Part shown: positions 43,060 to 52,660 of the stretch, piece by piece
How the letters are laid out: every line of letters starts with the position of its first letter
Numbering within the stretch: the stretch's first letter is position 1
Source of the DNA: Sycobia sp. Sy_11
Taxonomy: Eukaryota; Arthropoda; Insecta; Hymenoptera; Epichrysomallidae
Assembly: GCA_018907035.1 (NCBI GenBank)
Contig: JACCIC010000177.1
Location: forward strand, 1,061,501-1,125,500
DNA: 64,000 bases
Direction of reading: 5' to 3'
Notes under the pieces: model-generated
The model's input: the letters and a program-made list of their open reading frames with translations, nothing else
Told to the model about the DNA's origin: nothing
The model's database searches: none
Program-made: the position numbers and the translations under genes

Positions 43060-44470
43060 TAAACATACCGTCCGGTAAGATGGCAATGTTCTTGTACTAG
43101 AAGTTGATACTTTTGAAATTTATTGCCATATACCAGTATATGACAAACAGATGACCATCTAAAATGTAATTCTTCAAGATATGTGAGCTTCATTGGTTTT
43201 CGTTTTTATAGAGTCGGTCTAGATACTCTCCAATGGATTTATGTTCACGAACGAACCATTGTGCAGATGTCCCATCGCCTTTTTTTGTCTGTATGATTTG
43301 TAAGCTGATAATTTTTCATCATAACTTAATTTTAAATAATAGCTCATCGTATACGCTTTGTGAGGCTGAAAAACGTTCTCATTTTGAGTAGGGTTGCAAA
43401 AAACATTCGAAATCTATATAAATGACAAGTGATACTTTCTCGCTCTTTTTACGATCTTCAAATTTAAGAATGTTATTCGAATGGTTTGATAAATTTAGTT
43501 TGCATTCACTCATATTTTTATAATAGTATTCATGATTTTTCAGTTTTTCTTCACTATAAAAAATTTGTACATACCTTTCACAATGAAATGATTTTGCATC
43601 TGCTTTATTCAGTTGTCAGCTTAAAATTATGGACAAATTTTTAGTCCAATCATAATGGTATTTTGTCGAGCATTATCAATATGAATATTATTTTCTTCAT
43701 ATTGATCCATGTAGTAATTTTGAATTAGGAAAAGATTTCCATGTATATCCATCTTATTGGATGCAATGTAACAAGGTGCTACCTCATATTTCTGTCCAAT
43801 ATTTCTGAGCATATACACATTTACGGAAATACTATATAACTTTTCGAATTTTGCAACATTTTTTAGTTTAACTGGAAATTCAATATCACCAAAGTTCAGT
43901 TTCGTATACTGATAATATTTCTGAACCCTTTGATGATTAATTACATTAGCATATAATGCTGAAAGTTTTTTTTTAGTTATTTAACATCACTTTATTTATG
44001 TTTCCAAATACTAGTGCTAATCAGCGACGGAAGTCTAGGATTATTATTACAGCAGCATTTGTATCACTCGGCTGAGACCGAGATTTGAACTCGAATCACC
44101 AAGTTACTAGTCCTGCGCTCTAGCGATCAAGCCATCGTAGGTCGCTAAATGCTGAAAGTATAGTTTATTTCATGTACTGATTCTCACCATTATGAACATT
44201 AGCACATGCTATTTTTGATATTATAAACATTGGAAGAGGTATATATGATCTGCCCTGTGGAGAAAATTTTTTCATGAGTATGCATAAACTAATAATACTT
44301 TTCAAGTTTTATCCTGAATCCTTTTTCTGACAGTCTTCCAAATGTGCAAGACGAGGCTCTCTAATATGTTTCTCAAACCATTTCTGTAAATTGTTAGACA
44401 AGTAAACTGTAGCACCCTGCGTCGTAAAATATTTAATATCCGTTAATTCCTCATTTTATTAACTCACTAT
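43060..44470 (-). pseudogene. Polinton family B DNA polymerase, N-terminal part, split by a SINE
   Basis: On minus: NNLQKWFEKHIREPRLAHLE, GRSYIPLPMFIISKIACANV, then the SINE at 43967-44147, then VKLKNVAKFEKLYSISVNVY, a degraded Cys/His region (YVQIFYSEEKLKNHEYYYKN) and SLVIYIDFECFLQPY, the Exo I box of the proofreading domain (D-x-E), and WFVREHKSIGEYLDRLYKNE. This protein-primed polymerase replicates Polintons. The exonuclease II-III boxes and the polymerase domain are missing because the sequence ends near 43060. Frameshifts are present. Confidence 0.8.
43967..44147 (-). mobile_element. tRNA-derived SINE, copy 3, inserted in DNA polymerase remnant
   Basis: Reverse orientation; poly(T) end at 43967 and tRNA head at about 44040-44147 (CGAGATTTGAACTCGAATCA contains the reverse B box). 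A 12-bp duplication AATGCTGAAAGT lies at 43955-43966 and 44148-44159. Removing the SINE and one duplication brings the two polymerase parts back next to each other, which fixes the insertion point. Confidence 0.92.
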
Positions 44471-44489
44471 TGTTTTTAATACCATTTAA

Positions 44490-45100
44490 TGTAGACTAAA
44501 TAATCTTGCGTGGATTGGTGCTTGCTTTTAATAATTTTGTTCTTTATCATAACCAGTTTGCTGAATTTCATCCCATTTTTGTCCCTAATGACACAGCACA
44601 TGAAATAGCAATAGCAGTGGCTTTTTCTTGTGACTTTGTTACGGAAACATGGATTTCATTGAGCAATCTATGTAATAGCTGATCACGAACTTTGATTTTA
44701 GAATCGAAAAAAAGAGAAAGCAACATAGAGAATTACTACCAGATAGTATACGAGCAGTGTTTTGCGATGCATAAAACTGTGGAAAAACAAACTTATTACT
44801 TTTAAAACAGCTTATTAGTTTTAATCACTTATCCCGAGGTTCCTATATGTGAGAATATGTATGTTTACTCAAAATTGATAAACCAGCCAAAAAATTTATT
44901 TCTCTAAAAAATTTTAGAACCCATTGAAGGCGTGACATTATTGCTGATTAGTGAACACCAATCGGTAATATCACTAGATGAAACATTGCCTGATTCAACT
45001 AAGATGTTTAATATTGAAGCTTGTATGAAACAGGATAAAGTCAAAGCATTTGTCTGCTCGGGGAAACATAAAGTGTTGACTTTTTCTAACTATACTCAAA
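44490..45100 (+). pseudogene. Polinton packaging ATPase, copy 2, more decayed
   Basis: Parallels 39770-40560. The Walker A stretch is at about 44763-44795 (NCGKTNL after a stop codon). Later parts run ENMYVYSKLINQPKN, LLISEHQSVISLDETLPDST, and EACMKQDKVKAFVCSGKHK, the counterpart of the EKQDRVRAF region of copy 1, all in different frames. The end of the ATPase is deleted and the next ORF follows directly. Confidence 0.65.
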
Positions 45101-45870
45101 ACCATTCATTACACCGTTTGAAAAGCTTGCCGAATCAAAAAGAGACAATATACAGTATTCTACTCTCATTTTGGATCATTACAATAATAAAAAGCCAACT
45201 GGATCCTGAATAAATTAACTTTTATTTAGATGATAATATTCGCTCACATTCCATAAAAGATTATGATTCTGTTGATAATTTTGCTTCATTGGACAAGTCC
45301 ATAATGAATTCGACATTCATATCTATGCGTGAAGGCAAAGATAAAATTAATATTTTAGATCAAAGTGGATGTAAATTAAATAACATACAGGTGTATGAAA
45401 TATTGGAGGTGTGTACATGCTTAAAGATTCTGAAATTATATTTGCTGATAATAAAATAAAAATGAGAGCTTTAACTTAACCTTGAATTAATGGACTAAGG
45501 AAACTATTCATAAAAAAGAACCAGATGGCCGCTTTCATAAATTCATCAAGTTGTGAAAATTATCACAATACCTGGAAGCAACAAATGCTCATCAGAAAAA
45601 TAGTAAAGATAGGTCTATACACTAAACGAGAAGTAAAAAATATTTCAACATCATTGCACCAATGTTTCGTACAAAAAAGAGGGAAGGAACTCGTATATCT
45701 AAATATAAAATAGCAAAGAAAGATTTTTCTATAGATTTAATGTATTGAAATAAACATAATGAGAGATTCAGATTACTATTTACCTAAGAAGCAGCTGAAG
45801 TAAGAATTATATCAATAAAATTCAAGCCCTTATTGAAGAACTATGTGAAATAAGAGACATATATTGACAT
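45100..45870 (+). pseudogene. Polinton-associated ORF of unknown function, copy 2
   Basis: Contains HYTVKACRIKKRQ / SLHRLKSLPNQKET-type start, then SIKDYDSVDNFASLDKSIMN in shifting frames, LRKLFIKKNQMAAFINSSSC and NTWKQQMLIRKIVKIGLYTK, matching copy 1 but without the mariner. A Leu-rich tail near 45800-45860 (INKIQALIEELCEIRDIY) follows. Stops throughout. Confidence 0.55.
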
Positions 45871-45959
45871 GTTCATAAATATTTTGAGAAGTAGCAGCAT
45901 GAGTCTTCATGTGTTTGGAAGAAATTAGAAGACTCGAAAGGGGGTCGAGAACCTCTATG

Positions 45960-46740
45960 TCCTATATATAAACCTCGAGGTCCTGATCCGTCGGGAAGTT
46001 GTAATGCGAGCCCCTATGAAACCGCATGATACCGCCCTACGAAAAGTTTACCATGAGCGTAGTCCACTAGCAGGTCGTCTCATCACATGATTCTAGAGCT
46101 TTCTTATATATCTTCGAATCCAAAAACCACGAGGTCTCAGCGGCTTAGAGCCGGAATCGACCGTCAGCCTGTTTACGAGCCATCTGTCAAATAGCTCTCA
46201 GGCCCTATGTCAAAGGCTGGACCAGATCTATTTCCAGCGCCAAGAAGTGAAGATCGAGTACACCGAAGACCTGCGATAGTTACATGACATCGTGCAGAGG
46301 GCAACCCCTGTCCAGCGGAACCTGCTACAATGCGAGGAGATACCTCACTTGGGGAGACAAACGGCGCGAAATCGCGGCCACAATCCACCGTTGGAAAGAG
46401 GCGGACGCGGACGCGGTGAAATTCCAGGCGGCGTACCGATCGTCTCTGGAGCGCGATCACGCAGGCTACGCTACCGACTAACCTATCCACCGCTAGGTGG
46501 ACTTAGCCTTCTGTCGTCGCAGGCGCAAAGGCCCTCAAAGCCTATCGTGCTCATACTGCCGCAAACACCGAGCGCTTACAGGAGTACATAAATCGTGTAT
46601 TTTTTGCGCACAAAAGCGCGAAAGCTCAAATTATCCTGCTGTGTCCCGAGCTCCCGAGTGTCTCAATATACATAATCATCCCGACTACGAGGGACAAGCC
46701 CTATGCAACACTTAAACTAGAGTTTGAATAGAATACTTCC
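45960..46740 (+). other. GC-rich segment of unknown origin
   Basis: GC content and codon-like composition rise sharply here. Plus-strand pieces such as RLDQIYFQRQEVKIEYTEDL, EIAATIHRWKEADADAVKFQ and NTERLQEYINRVFFAHKSAK look like real protein in three different frames, so a decayed gene, perhaps a retroelement gag, is likely. A purine run (CCGAAAATAAGGGGGCCAG, about 46741) after it could be a polypurine tract. I do not recognise the family. Confidence 0.35.
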
Positions 46741-47084
46741 CGAAAATAAGGGGGCCAGTAGTTAAATGAAGTCTATTCGTAATTGTCTGATGCTTGCATT
46801 CGAAATTTCCTTTCATTGCACTCAATTTTAGGTGTCTGACATTGGGTCTCGGCTTTTTAATACGTAACATAAAAAAATATAAAGGTTTTCTATCAATCTC
46901 ATCTATTTAATATATATAAAGAAAACTTCCTAAAGACATATATATTAAATATGTATACAATCTTGCATACGCTATAAAAGATACAGAATAGATATTGGAA
47001 AGTAAACAGGAGTTGTAGTCGCTGGTGTTTCTTCAAACGATTACTAATTATAATAGTAACGTTAACATTTTACAAACTTCAATA
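46741..47084. other. AT-rich DNA
   Basis: No gene recognised. Confidence 0.4.
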
Positions 47085-47338
47085 CAATTTATTTCATTTT
47101 TTATGCCAAATTGAATACAAATTTTTTGCTCCATTTTTTTCATAAACGAAAATAGCCGAACTCAAAAAACACGTCTAACATTAGCAGCTGCCACTGAAAA
47201 ATTAAGCAATGAATATTGCTGAATATTTTGTCGTACTTCAGGGGCATGCGTACCAACATATTAAAAAAATTTCTATACATACGGACTCTCCAAGGCCGCG
47301 AAATTGAAAAATTCTCCTTACTTTTTGAATAGACCTCG
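47085..47338 (-). mobile_element. Mariner 5' end fragment (MEQRICI group)
   Basis: On minus the TIR CGAGGTCTATTCAAAAAGTA follows TA (47339-47340), then about 200 bp of leader, then the start of a transposase (...ATGGAGCAAAAAATTTGTAT, allowing for orientation) which is cut off within the first codons. The same TIR is found at 62223, 63075 and 63080. Confidence 0.8.
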
Positions 47339-47340
47339 TA

Positions 47341-47624
47341 TTATGGAATGGAGCTCGAAAGTTAACTGATCAACTATTACACAAAAGAAGCTGATATTTG
47401 ACTTTGGTTAATATTGTTGACTCCGTCACACAATTAACAGGAAAATTGGGTAGAGATGGTCAATCGTTCATTAAAGACTCGCATCGTTACTCATGCCAAG
47501 AATATGAGGCCGAGCCCAAAATAAAAGTACAAAATGCCTGTATTCGATTTTTTACGAGATTTGAGGATTAAATATAATTAAATTAAATATATTTCGATTG
47601 ACTGATATGGTGGCACGCAGCTAC

Positions 47625-47672
<48 letters not shown>

Positions 47673-47759
47673 TATATATGTATATATATATATTCTATTT
47701 TATCCATCATACTGTAATAAATATTTTTGCCATGTACAAAGCATGAGTTTTGTACTTAC
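47341..47759 (-). other. Start of BBS1 intron 1, with CA/TA microsatellite
   Basis: This follows the splice donor of the exon below. It holds (CA)n and (TA)n runs at about 47629-47694. No second BBS1 exon is recognisable down to 46740, so the intron either continues through the mobile elements to the left or the gene is cut off. Confidence 0.5.
47754..47759 (-). promoter_or_regulatory. Splice donor of BBS1 exon 1
   Basis: On minus the exon ends ...TACAAAAAA and is followed by GTAAGT, the consensus donor. The exon then has exactly 56 codons and a phase-0 end. Confidence 0.8.
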
Positions 47760-47927
47760 TTTTTTGTAACTATGCATACGCGGTCCTAGATCAGCAACTA
47801 TCAATTTAGCATCCCCATCTCCAAAAATATCCATTATTTCTATACTATTTGGCATACTATATATTCCTGCATTTGGATCCCAAATAGCGTCTAGCCATCG
47901 TGAAGTTTTGAATCTTCTTATATCCAT
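47760..47927 (-). CDS. BBS1: BBS1 homologue, first coding exon
   Basis: 56 codons from ATG (47927) to a consensus splice donor. The peptide contains TSRWLDAIWDPNAGIYSM and DIFGDGDAKLIVADLGPRMH, which line up with the N-terminus of BBS1 proteins (SKWLDAHYDP... and ADLHGDGEYKLVVGDLGPG in human). BBS1 is a beta-propeller subunit of the BBSome, the coat that moves membrane proteins in cilia; the exon is the start of the first propeller blade. It is the only host coding sequence I can support. Codon use and the absence of lesions point to a functional exon, but whether the gene continues intact to the left cannot be seen here. Confidence 0.85.
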
Positions 47928-48253
47928 TACTTAAATAATATCTATATATAGTTTTATAATAAGATTGAAATTATAAATAATATAAAACAATATTGATCAT
48001 TCTTGTACATAAAACTCAATATATTTGGTATGTTTTGTATTGACTAACCACATAAAAGATTCTGCTGACGCCAAATAGCATGCACAGTAATTCTAATGTA
48101 TATCTGCAAGAGATCTAAGAACAATAACAATAATATACTAAGATGAGAAAGATGCTAAATGTAACAATACTGAATAACTACTGCTTGTTCCAACATACTA
48201 TAAGTGTAACTCTATATGATGGTTCTAATTCACGTTGAGTATGATGTCAAATG
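47928..48253 (-). promoter_or_regulatory. BBS1 upstream region
   Basis: About 326 bp of AT-rich sequence between the BBS1 start codon and the 3' LTR of the gypsy element. It must hold the 5' UTR and perhaps the core promoter unless these lie inside or beyond the retroelement. No clear TATA or initiator can be singled out. Confidence 0.4.
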
Positions 48254-48589
48254 TGTCGGGTTTTGCATATATTTATGTACAATGATAAATATAACTTCCA
48301 CCACGCGACTCCGTGAAAGCGGCTTAATTCTCACCCGAACATGTACGATGATTAATTTAAGGATGGATAGGATTCATTTGGATTCTAGGACACCGAAACA
48401 GAAAACGAGTCTACGTCCGAATATTATATGACTTTATTGTATGTATATATACAGGCGTACGTGTGCTCTCTTGCAGCTACATGATAAGCATAATCTACTA
48501 TAGCACGGATGCGCTTCGTTGCCTCCGCTACCGCCATTTTCGGTGGTGAGGGTGCTCGTGGCGTGGTTATGTGGAGGATGCAATTCCCA
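48254..48589 (-). mobile_element. 3' LTR of gypsy element
   Basis: Direct repeat of 54518-54855. On plus it starts TGTCGGGTTTTGCATATATT and ends GGATGCAATTCCCA, i.e. TG...CA in either direction. It faces the BBS1 start codon in the sense direction and could serve as a promoter for it. Confidence 0.93.
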
Positions 48590-48607
48590 CATGTCTCCCC
48601 CCAAATT
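48590..48607 (-). promoter_or_regulatory. Polypurine tract
   Basis: On minus AATTTGGGGGGAGACATG directly before the LTR start; this is where plus-strand DNA synthesis is primed. Confidence 0.8.
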
Positions 48608-48706
48608 GAGATTTTTACAACTATGTACAAAGGAAAAATCTAAAATTTAAGGGTTCTTATCTTACAAGAGCTTAACCTATTTCTTATACACTAACACAGA
48701 TTTGTC

Positions 48707-49462
48707 CTAGGGTGTTTCACGAATTACAGCCCCTAGGCGCTCTAGTCTGGTTTGGTTGAAGTTGTGAAAGCTAAGCATACAGTTAGTAAATTTTGCATGA
48801 AACTGTCGATTGTTCCTGCACATATTTACAAAGACCCTTTGGTCGATCGCTCGGATACGTTTGCGGCCAAGGGTGTTTTCGACATCTAGGTCGGTGAGTT
48901 CTCGTAAACTCAGGTCCAGGAGCATATCATTAATGTCCCGGAAGTAGCTGAGTTTGAGGTGGCGCAGCCTGGGGTTTTCTTCGAAGGTGAACCTAGCAAG
49001 TAGCGTGATACCACACACGTCGATCACGCGGAGTCTAGGCGAATGAGAGACGGCGTGTTGTAATAGTTGGGACACGTACGAGTTATTCGTCAGGATGAGT
49101 TTTTCCAGGTTTCTCGATCCTTGCGACGCGCCGAGGGGAAACTGCCCTTGCCTAAAAGGGGGGACCGGAGTCGCGAATTGAGTCGACAGTAGGTTCAGGA
49201 CGGCTGGAGTCAGGTTGACCTTCGTAAGGTCGGTCTGGCGCAGGTGGATGGGTTTGCAGAGTGCTATTTTGACCTGGGCGTAAAAGATCCGGGCTACTAC
49301 CGACATGTTCGCCCGGCTGTTGGGGGTGTTGAACAAGAGAGCAGTGAACCGGTCTACCATGTTGAGCAAGTGCGTGTAGCCTTCGTAGTTCGCTAACGGA
49401 CCCACAATGTCAAGGTGCACATGTTGTGCCTCGTCATCTTTGCCGCTTGGCAGGCGATGCAT
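48707..49462 (-). CDS. Integrase core start fused to a leucine-rich-repeat-like domain
   Basis: Open frame of 251 codons. Residues 10-66 are the start of a gypsy integrase core (HVHLDIVGPLANYEGY with the first catalytic Asp, then LLNMVDRFTALLF and MSVVARIFYAQ). The later Asp and Glu of the DDE triad are absent. From about residue 70 the frame continues as a Leu-rich domain with 22-26-residue spacing: LRQTDLTKVNL, LEKLILTNNSYV, LRVIDVCGITLL, LRHLKLSYFRDI, LTDLDVENTL. It ends ...ETP-stop 100 bp before the polypurine tract. The LRR part is free of stops, unlike the rest of the element. It may be a captured host sequence that replaced the end of pol, or a coincidental join by deletion. Its function is unknown. 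Confidence 0.6.
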   Translation of the reverse strand: MHRLPSGKDDEAQHVHLDIVGPLANYEGYTHLLNMVDRFTALLFNTPNSRANMSVVARIFYAQVKIALCKPIHLRQTDLTKVNLTPAVLNLLSTQFATPVPPFRQGQFPLGASQGSRNLEKLILTNNSYVSQLLQHAVSHSPRLRVIDVCGITLLARFTFEENPRLRHLKLSYFRDINDMLLDLSLRELTDLDVENTLGRKRIRAIDQRVFVNMCRNNRQFHAKFTNCMLSFHNFNQTRLERLGAVIRETP

Positions 49463-49872
49463 TTTCTACAAAAATGCGCAATATCGCGGGATATATCAGG
49501 CCAAACGTACTGCTGACGCAGTAAGCGGTCGGTCACTTTGCCACTCGGGTGAGCGTTCTTATGAAAGAGAGCTATTAGCTCCTCTCTCATGTCACTCGGG
49601 ATATATGGTCGAACTGTATCGCCTGTTATATCGCAGTAAAAAGGCGCATGGTCCGGATCGTTAAACGTAATTTGCTTCAGTTTAAGGGGGTGCGACCTGT
49701 CGCGTAGTATGCGGTTTAGTTCAGTGTCGCCCTCCTGTCTCTGTGCAAGGGTCTTGGCGTCGAACAGTGTGGGTAGCCTGAACGCGTTGACGCGAGTGCA
49801 AACGCGACCGACCTCTGGGTCGTAATTGTTCCAGCTTCGTACCAGTTGAGCATCGTGGGAATGCAAAAGCAT
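49393..49872 (-). pseudogene. Gypsy integrase N-terminal zinc-binding part
   Basis: Residues include GDTELNRILRD and the HHCC zinc finger: HKNAHPSGKVTDRLLRQQYV then HFCRKCIACQAAK, matching H-x-H...C-x2-C of retroviral-type integrases. The frame shifts into the 48707-49462 frame near 49430, so the two overlap in different frames and need a frameshift to be one protein. Confidence 0.85.
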
Positions 49873-49979
49873 TCGATGCGAGACAGCGCGTCCGTGACGG
49901 GGTTTTTTGTGCCCGGCCGGTAGGTGATGCGCAGGTTAAACTACCCAAGGTACGTTACCTATCTGCAGCGAATTCAGGG

Positions 49980-51190
49980 GCTTTGTCCTGCGATTGCGCG
50001 AGGGCGTACACTAGGGGTTTGTGATCCGTTACGACGTCGAAGGATCGGCCTTCGAGGTAGTAGAAAAATTTTCTAACGGCGTAATATATCGCGGTGAGTT
50101 CGCGGTCGTACGTGCTGTATTTGTACTGCGCGTGGTTGAACTTTTTGCTGAAGAACGCAAGTGGCTGTCATATGTCGCCGGTCGTCTGTTCGAGCGCGGC
50201 TCCCATGGCGATCTCGGAAGCGTCGGTGACTTATCTGATCTCGACGTCGAGTGAGGGGAAAACGGTTTCCGGTACGTTGGCGAGCTTTTCCTTTCAACGT
50301 TCAAACGCGGTGTTACCGACCGTGCCCCCTGAGATAGGACGCGAATCTTTCTTCTTGGCCCCTTTTATATACCGCAATAACGGTTCTTGTATCTCCGCGG
50401 CGTATGGGATTGACGCAATTCGTTTACGTTCCTTGGCTTGAGAAAATCGCGGACAGCTACCACCTTTTCAGATGTCGGCTTGAATCCTCTCACGTTTATG
50501 ACGTGATACAAAAATTCGAGCTCCGGCTGCCCGAGATTACATTTGTCAATGTTAAGGCGCAGCCGAAACTTGTCTAGGTGCGCCATAACGGCTTCAAGAT
50601 CCCGCTTATGCTGCTCCTCGTCAGTCGAGGCGATGAAGATGTCGTCGACGAATACGAAGGCGCACCGCAGGTCCCCTATGTGCTATCGATTTAACGTTGA
50701 AACGTTTGCGTCGCGTTTTTAAAACCGAACGACATGACGTTAAACTCGAATAGGCGGGTAATTACCGCAGTCTTCTCTCTATCTTCCTCTGCTACGGAAA
50801 TTTGATAGAAGGCTTTGTGAAGGTCTTGTTTTGAGAACACGGATTTCCCGTTCAGGAGAGTGAAGAAATCCTGGAGGTGAGGTAAGGGATACTTATCAGG
50901 GGTATGCTGTTAAGCCTCCTATAGTCGCCATAAATTCTCCCAGCCCCTTCTTTTTTCTTGACCATGTGAATGGGAGAAGCCCAGGGACTTTTAGAGGGGC
51001 GAATAATGTCTTCTTGCATTAGCTCTTCGAACTGAGCTTTTGGTTTTGCCTCAAGTTTCTCCGGGCTCAGCCGTCGCACACGTTGGCTGAGTGGAGGGCT
51101 CGTGGTTGCTATGTGGTGATAAACACCACAATCTATTAGCTCCTCATTCTGCTCTGTCCCGAGGATGCGCGGAAATTTCTGTAGCACGGC
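49980..51190 (-). pseudogene. Gypsy reverse transcriptase and RNase H
   Basis: RT start: EDIIRPSKSPWASPIHMVKK and YGDYRRLN; active-site box FVDDIFIAS near 50640 (Phe for the usual Tyr, both Asp present); then FRLRLNIDKCNLGQPELEFL. RNase H: VTDASEIAMGAALEQ, PLAFFSKKFNHAQ, YSTYDRELTAIYYAVRKF and VVTDHKPLVYAL, the standard order with catalytic Asp/Glu visible. Several stops (for example before VTDAS and after TTGDI) and a deletion between the connection and RNase H parts inactivate it. Confidence 0.9.
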
Positions 51191-51266
51191 GGCGTACGGG
51201 CAGGCGGGGTTGATTCCGAATACTGACGGCGTGTTTGTAATTTTGGCGTTACAACGAACACTATCG

Positions 51267-51716
51267 TCAGTGTCTTTTCGCGTTAGCTTCCGTAGCTTCA
51301 GGTCCGGGACCAGGTGGCATTTCTCTAAGAAATCGCTCCCGATTATCGATGAATTTCCACGGTAAGGTTTCGCGGAATCCTAAGTTAACGTGCAACTTTT
51401 TTGTGTCGAACGTTAGGATCGTTGACCCATTCGCCGCGATAAGTGCAAATGGCTCTTCGGGCGAATCGGGTTCAACACGCGCGGAAGGTAGGACTGATAC
51501 GTCGGTGCCGGTGTCTTTAAAAAAGGATAGCCCGGTGGCTTGGTCCTTGGCGATGAGGCGTTTGGAAAATACTAACGCGACCTCGGCCTCACGAGGATCG
51601 CGATTTACGCGTTTCCCGGAGCCGTACATGTGTTCGCGGCCGAGAAATCGTCGTAACGGATACATTGCGGGTTCCAATATTTTGCGGCTTTTCCGTAGTC
51701 GAAGTGTGACTGGCAA
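51267..51716 (-). pseudogene. Gypsy aspartic protease region
   Basis: Contains KRLIAKDQATGLSFFKDTGT then DVSVLPSARVEP; the D-T-G triplet of a retroviral protease is intact. FALIAANGSTILTFDTKKLH follows, as in related insect gypsy elements. The 19.3 kb fragment has the counterpart of this region with the Asp lost. Confidence 0.85.
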
Positions 51717-52660
51717 AAGCCATTGATTAACTTCGGGGTTTTCCGCGACTCTTGTTTAGCAGAGTTTTTGGTGCGGTTGGCGCCCGTATCCGACGGTTTT
51801 TCATTTCGATGAATCTGTGGCTTACTCGGCGTGTTTTGCGGAGGGTTCGCGGTCGGGTTTATCTCTCGGTATGGTTTGCGGTGGGCTGACCTGGTAGAGC
51901 CCGCTCGTTTCAGGTCCCCGATGTCCCTTCTCAACCGTTCGAGTTCGCGTGAGTCGAAATTCGACGGCGATTTTATTCTGCGACTCTCCGCGTGTGACTG
52001 TCTTCGTGTTACACGTCGAATACTTTATCTGCATGTTCTGGTGCCTGTTCATCGTTATCGTTGATGATTGCACATTGTATGTATTTCGGAAGGCCGGACC
52101 GCCAGAGCAGTACGTGGAATATGGCCACGGTGGCGCCGATTGTTTCAACGGATAGATGATTGGCAAGAGTTTCAAATTGATTGATATCAGCTATGATACC
52201 GCGCGATGCGAGAAGGCGTTCGAAGACTATGAACCATCCCTCGGCATTTGTTCGCGTGAACTGTGCGAAACGAACTCGGCCCCCGTGTTGGGGCTCGGGG
52301 CTCGTTTCCATACGCGGGAAGGTCGATTGACGCGACGGATTCATTGTCGGCGTTGATCTGCGGGACGTAGGATCTGTTAGCCGTAGGATCGTGCCTGTGT
52401 TGCAGGACCAGGATGTATACTAGCTCCGTTAACTGAGCTGCCTGTTGCTGCAAATTCTGCGTCTCCGCGTTAAGGGCCGCAATTTGCTCGGAGAGCCTGA
52501 CTTTTGGGCTGTTATCGCTCTAGCGGTTGTTTGCCATGGTGCTATCTTCCGCGTCGCGGTTATTATCGTTTTCGCGAGGGAGGATTGGATTGTTGCACGT
52601 AGGAGTATGGGACACTGTACCAGTGTTTAGAAAAGGAGGCGTAGAGAAAAGACTCATATC
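51605..52660 (-). pseudogene. Gypsy gag
   Basis: Begins around MSLFSTPPFLNTG or later at the Gln-rich helix QNLQQQAAQLTELVY; central part RTNAEGWFIVFERLLASRGI matches capsid-type gag of this gypsy group (usual pattern W F..LE..F..R.I). Near the C-terminus NGFCQSHFDYGKAAKYWNPQ stands where relatives have CYYH..FG..A..C..PC, so several knuckle Cys/His are replaced. It is read in at least three frames. Confidence 0.75.

Noticed and set aside
48216..48431. ORF of 71 codons repeated at 54435-54695 (GFCIYLCTMIN...)
   Set aside because: It is the reading of the two LTRs of the gypsy element, not a gene.
50021..50441. Plus-strand ORFs across the gypsy RNase H region (77 and 115 codons)
   Set aside because: They are shadows of the minus-strand RNase H and RT, whose motifs are unmistakable.
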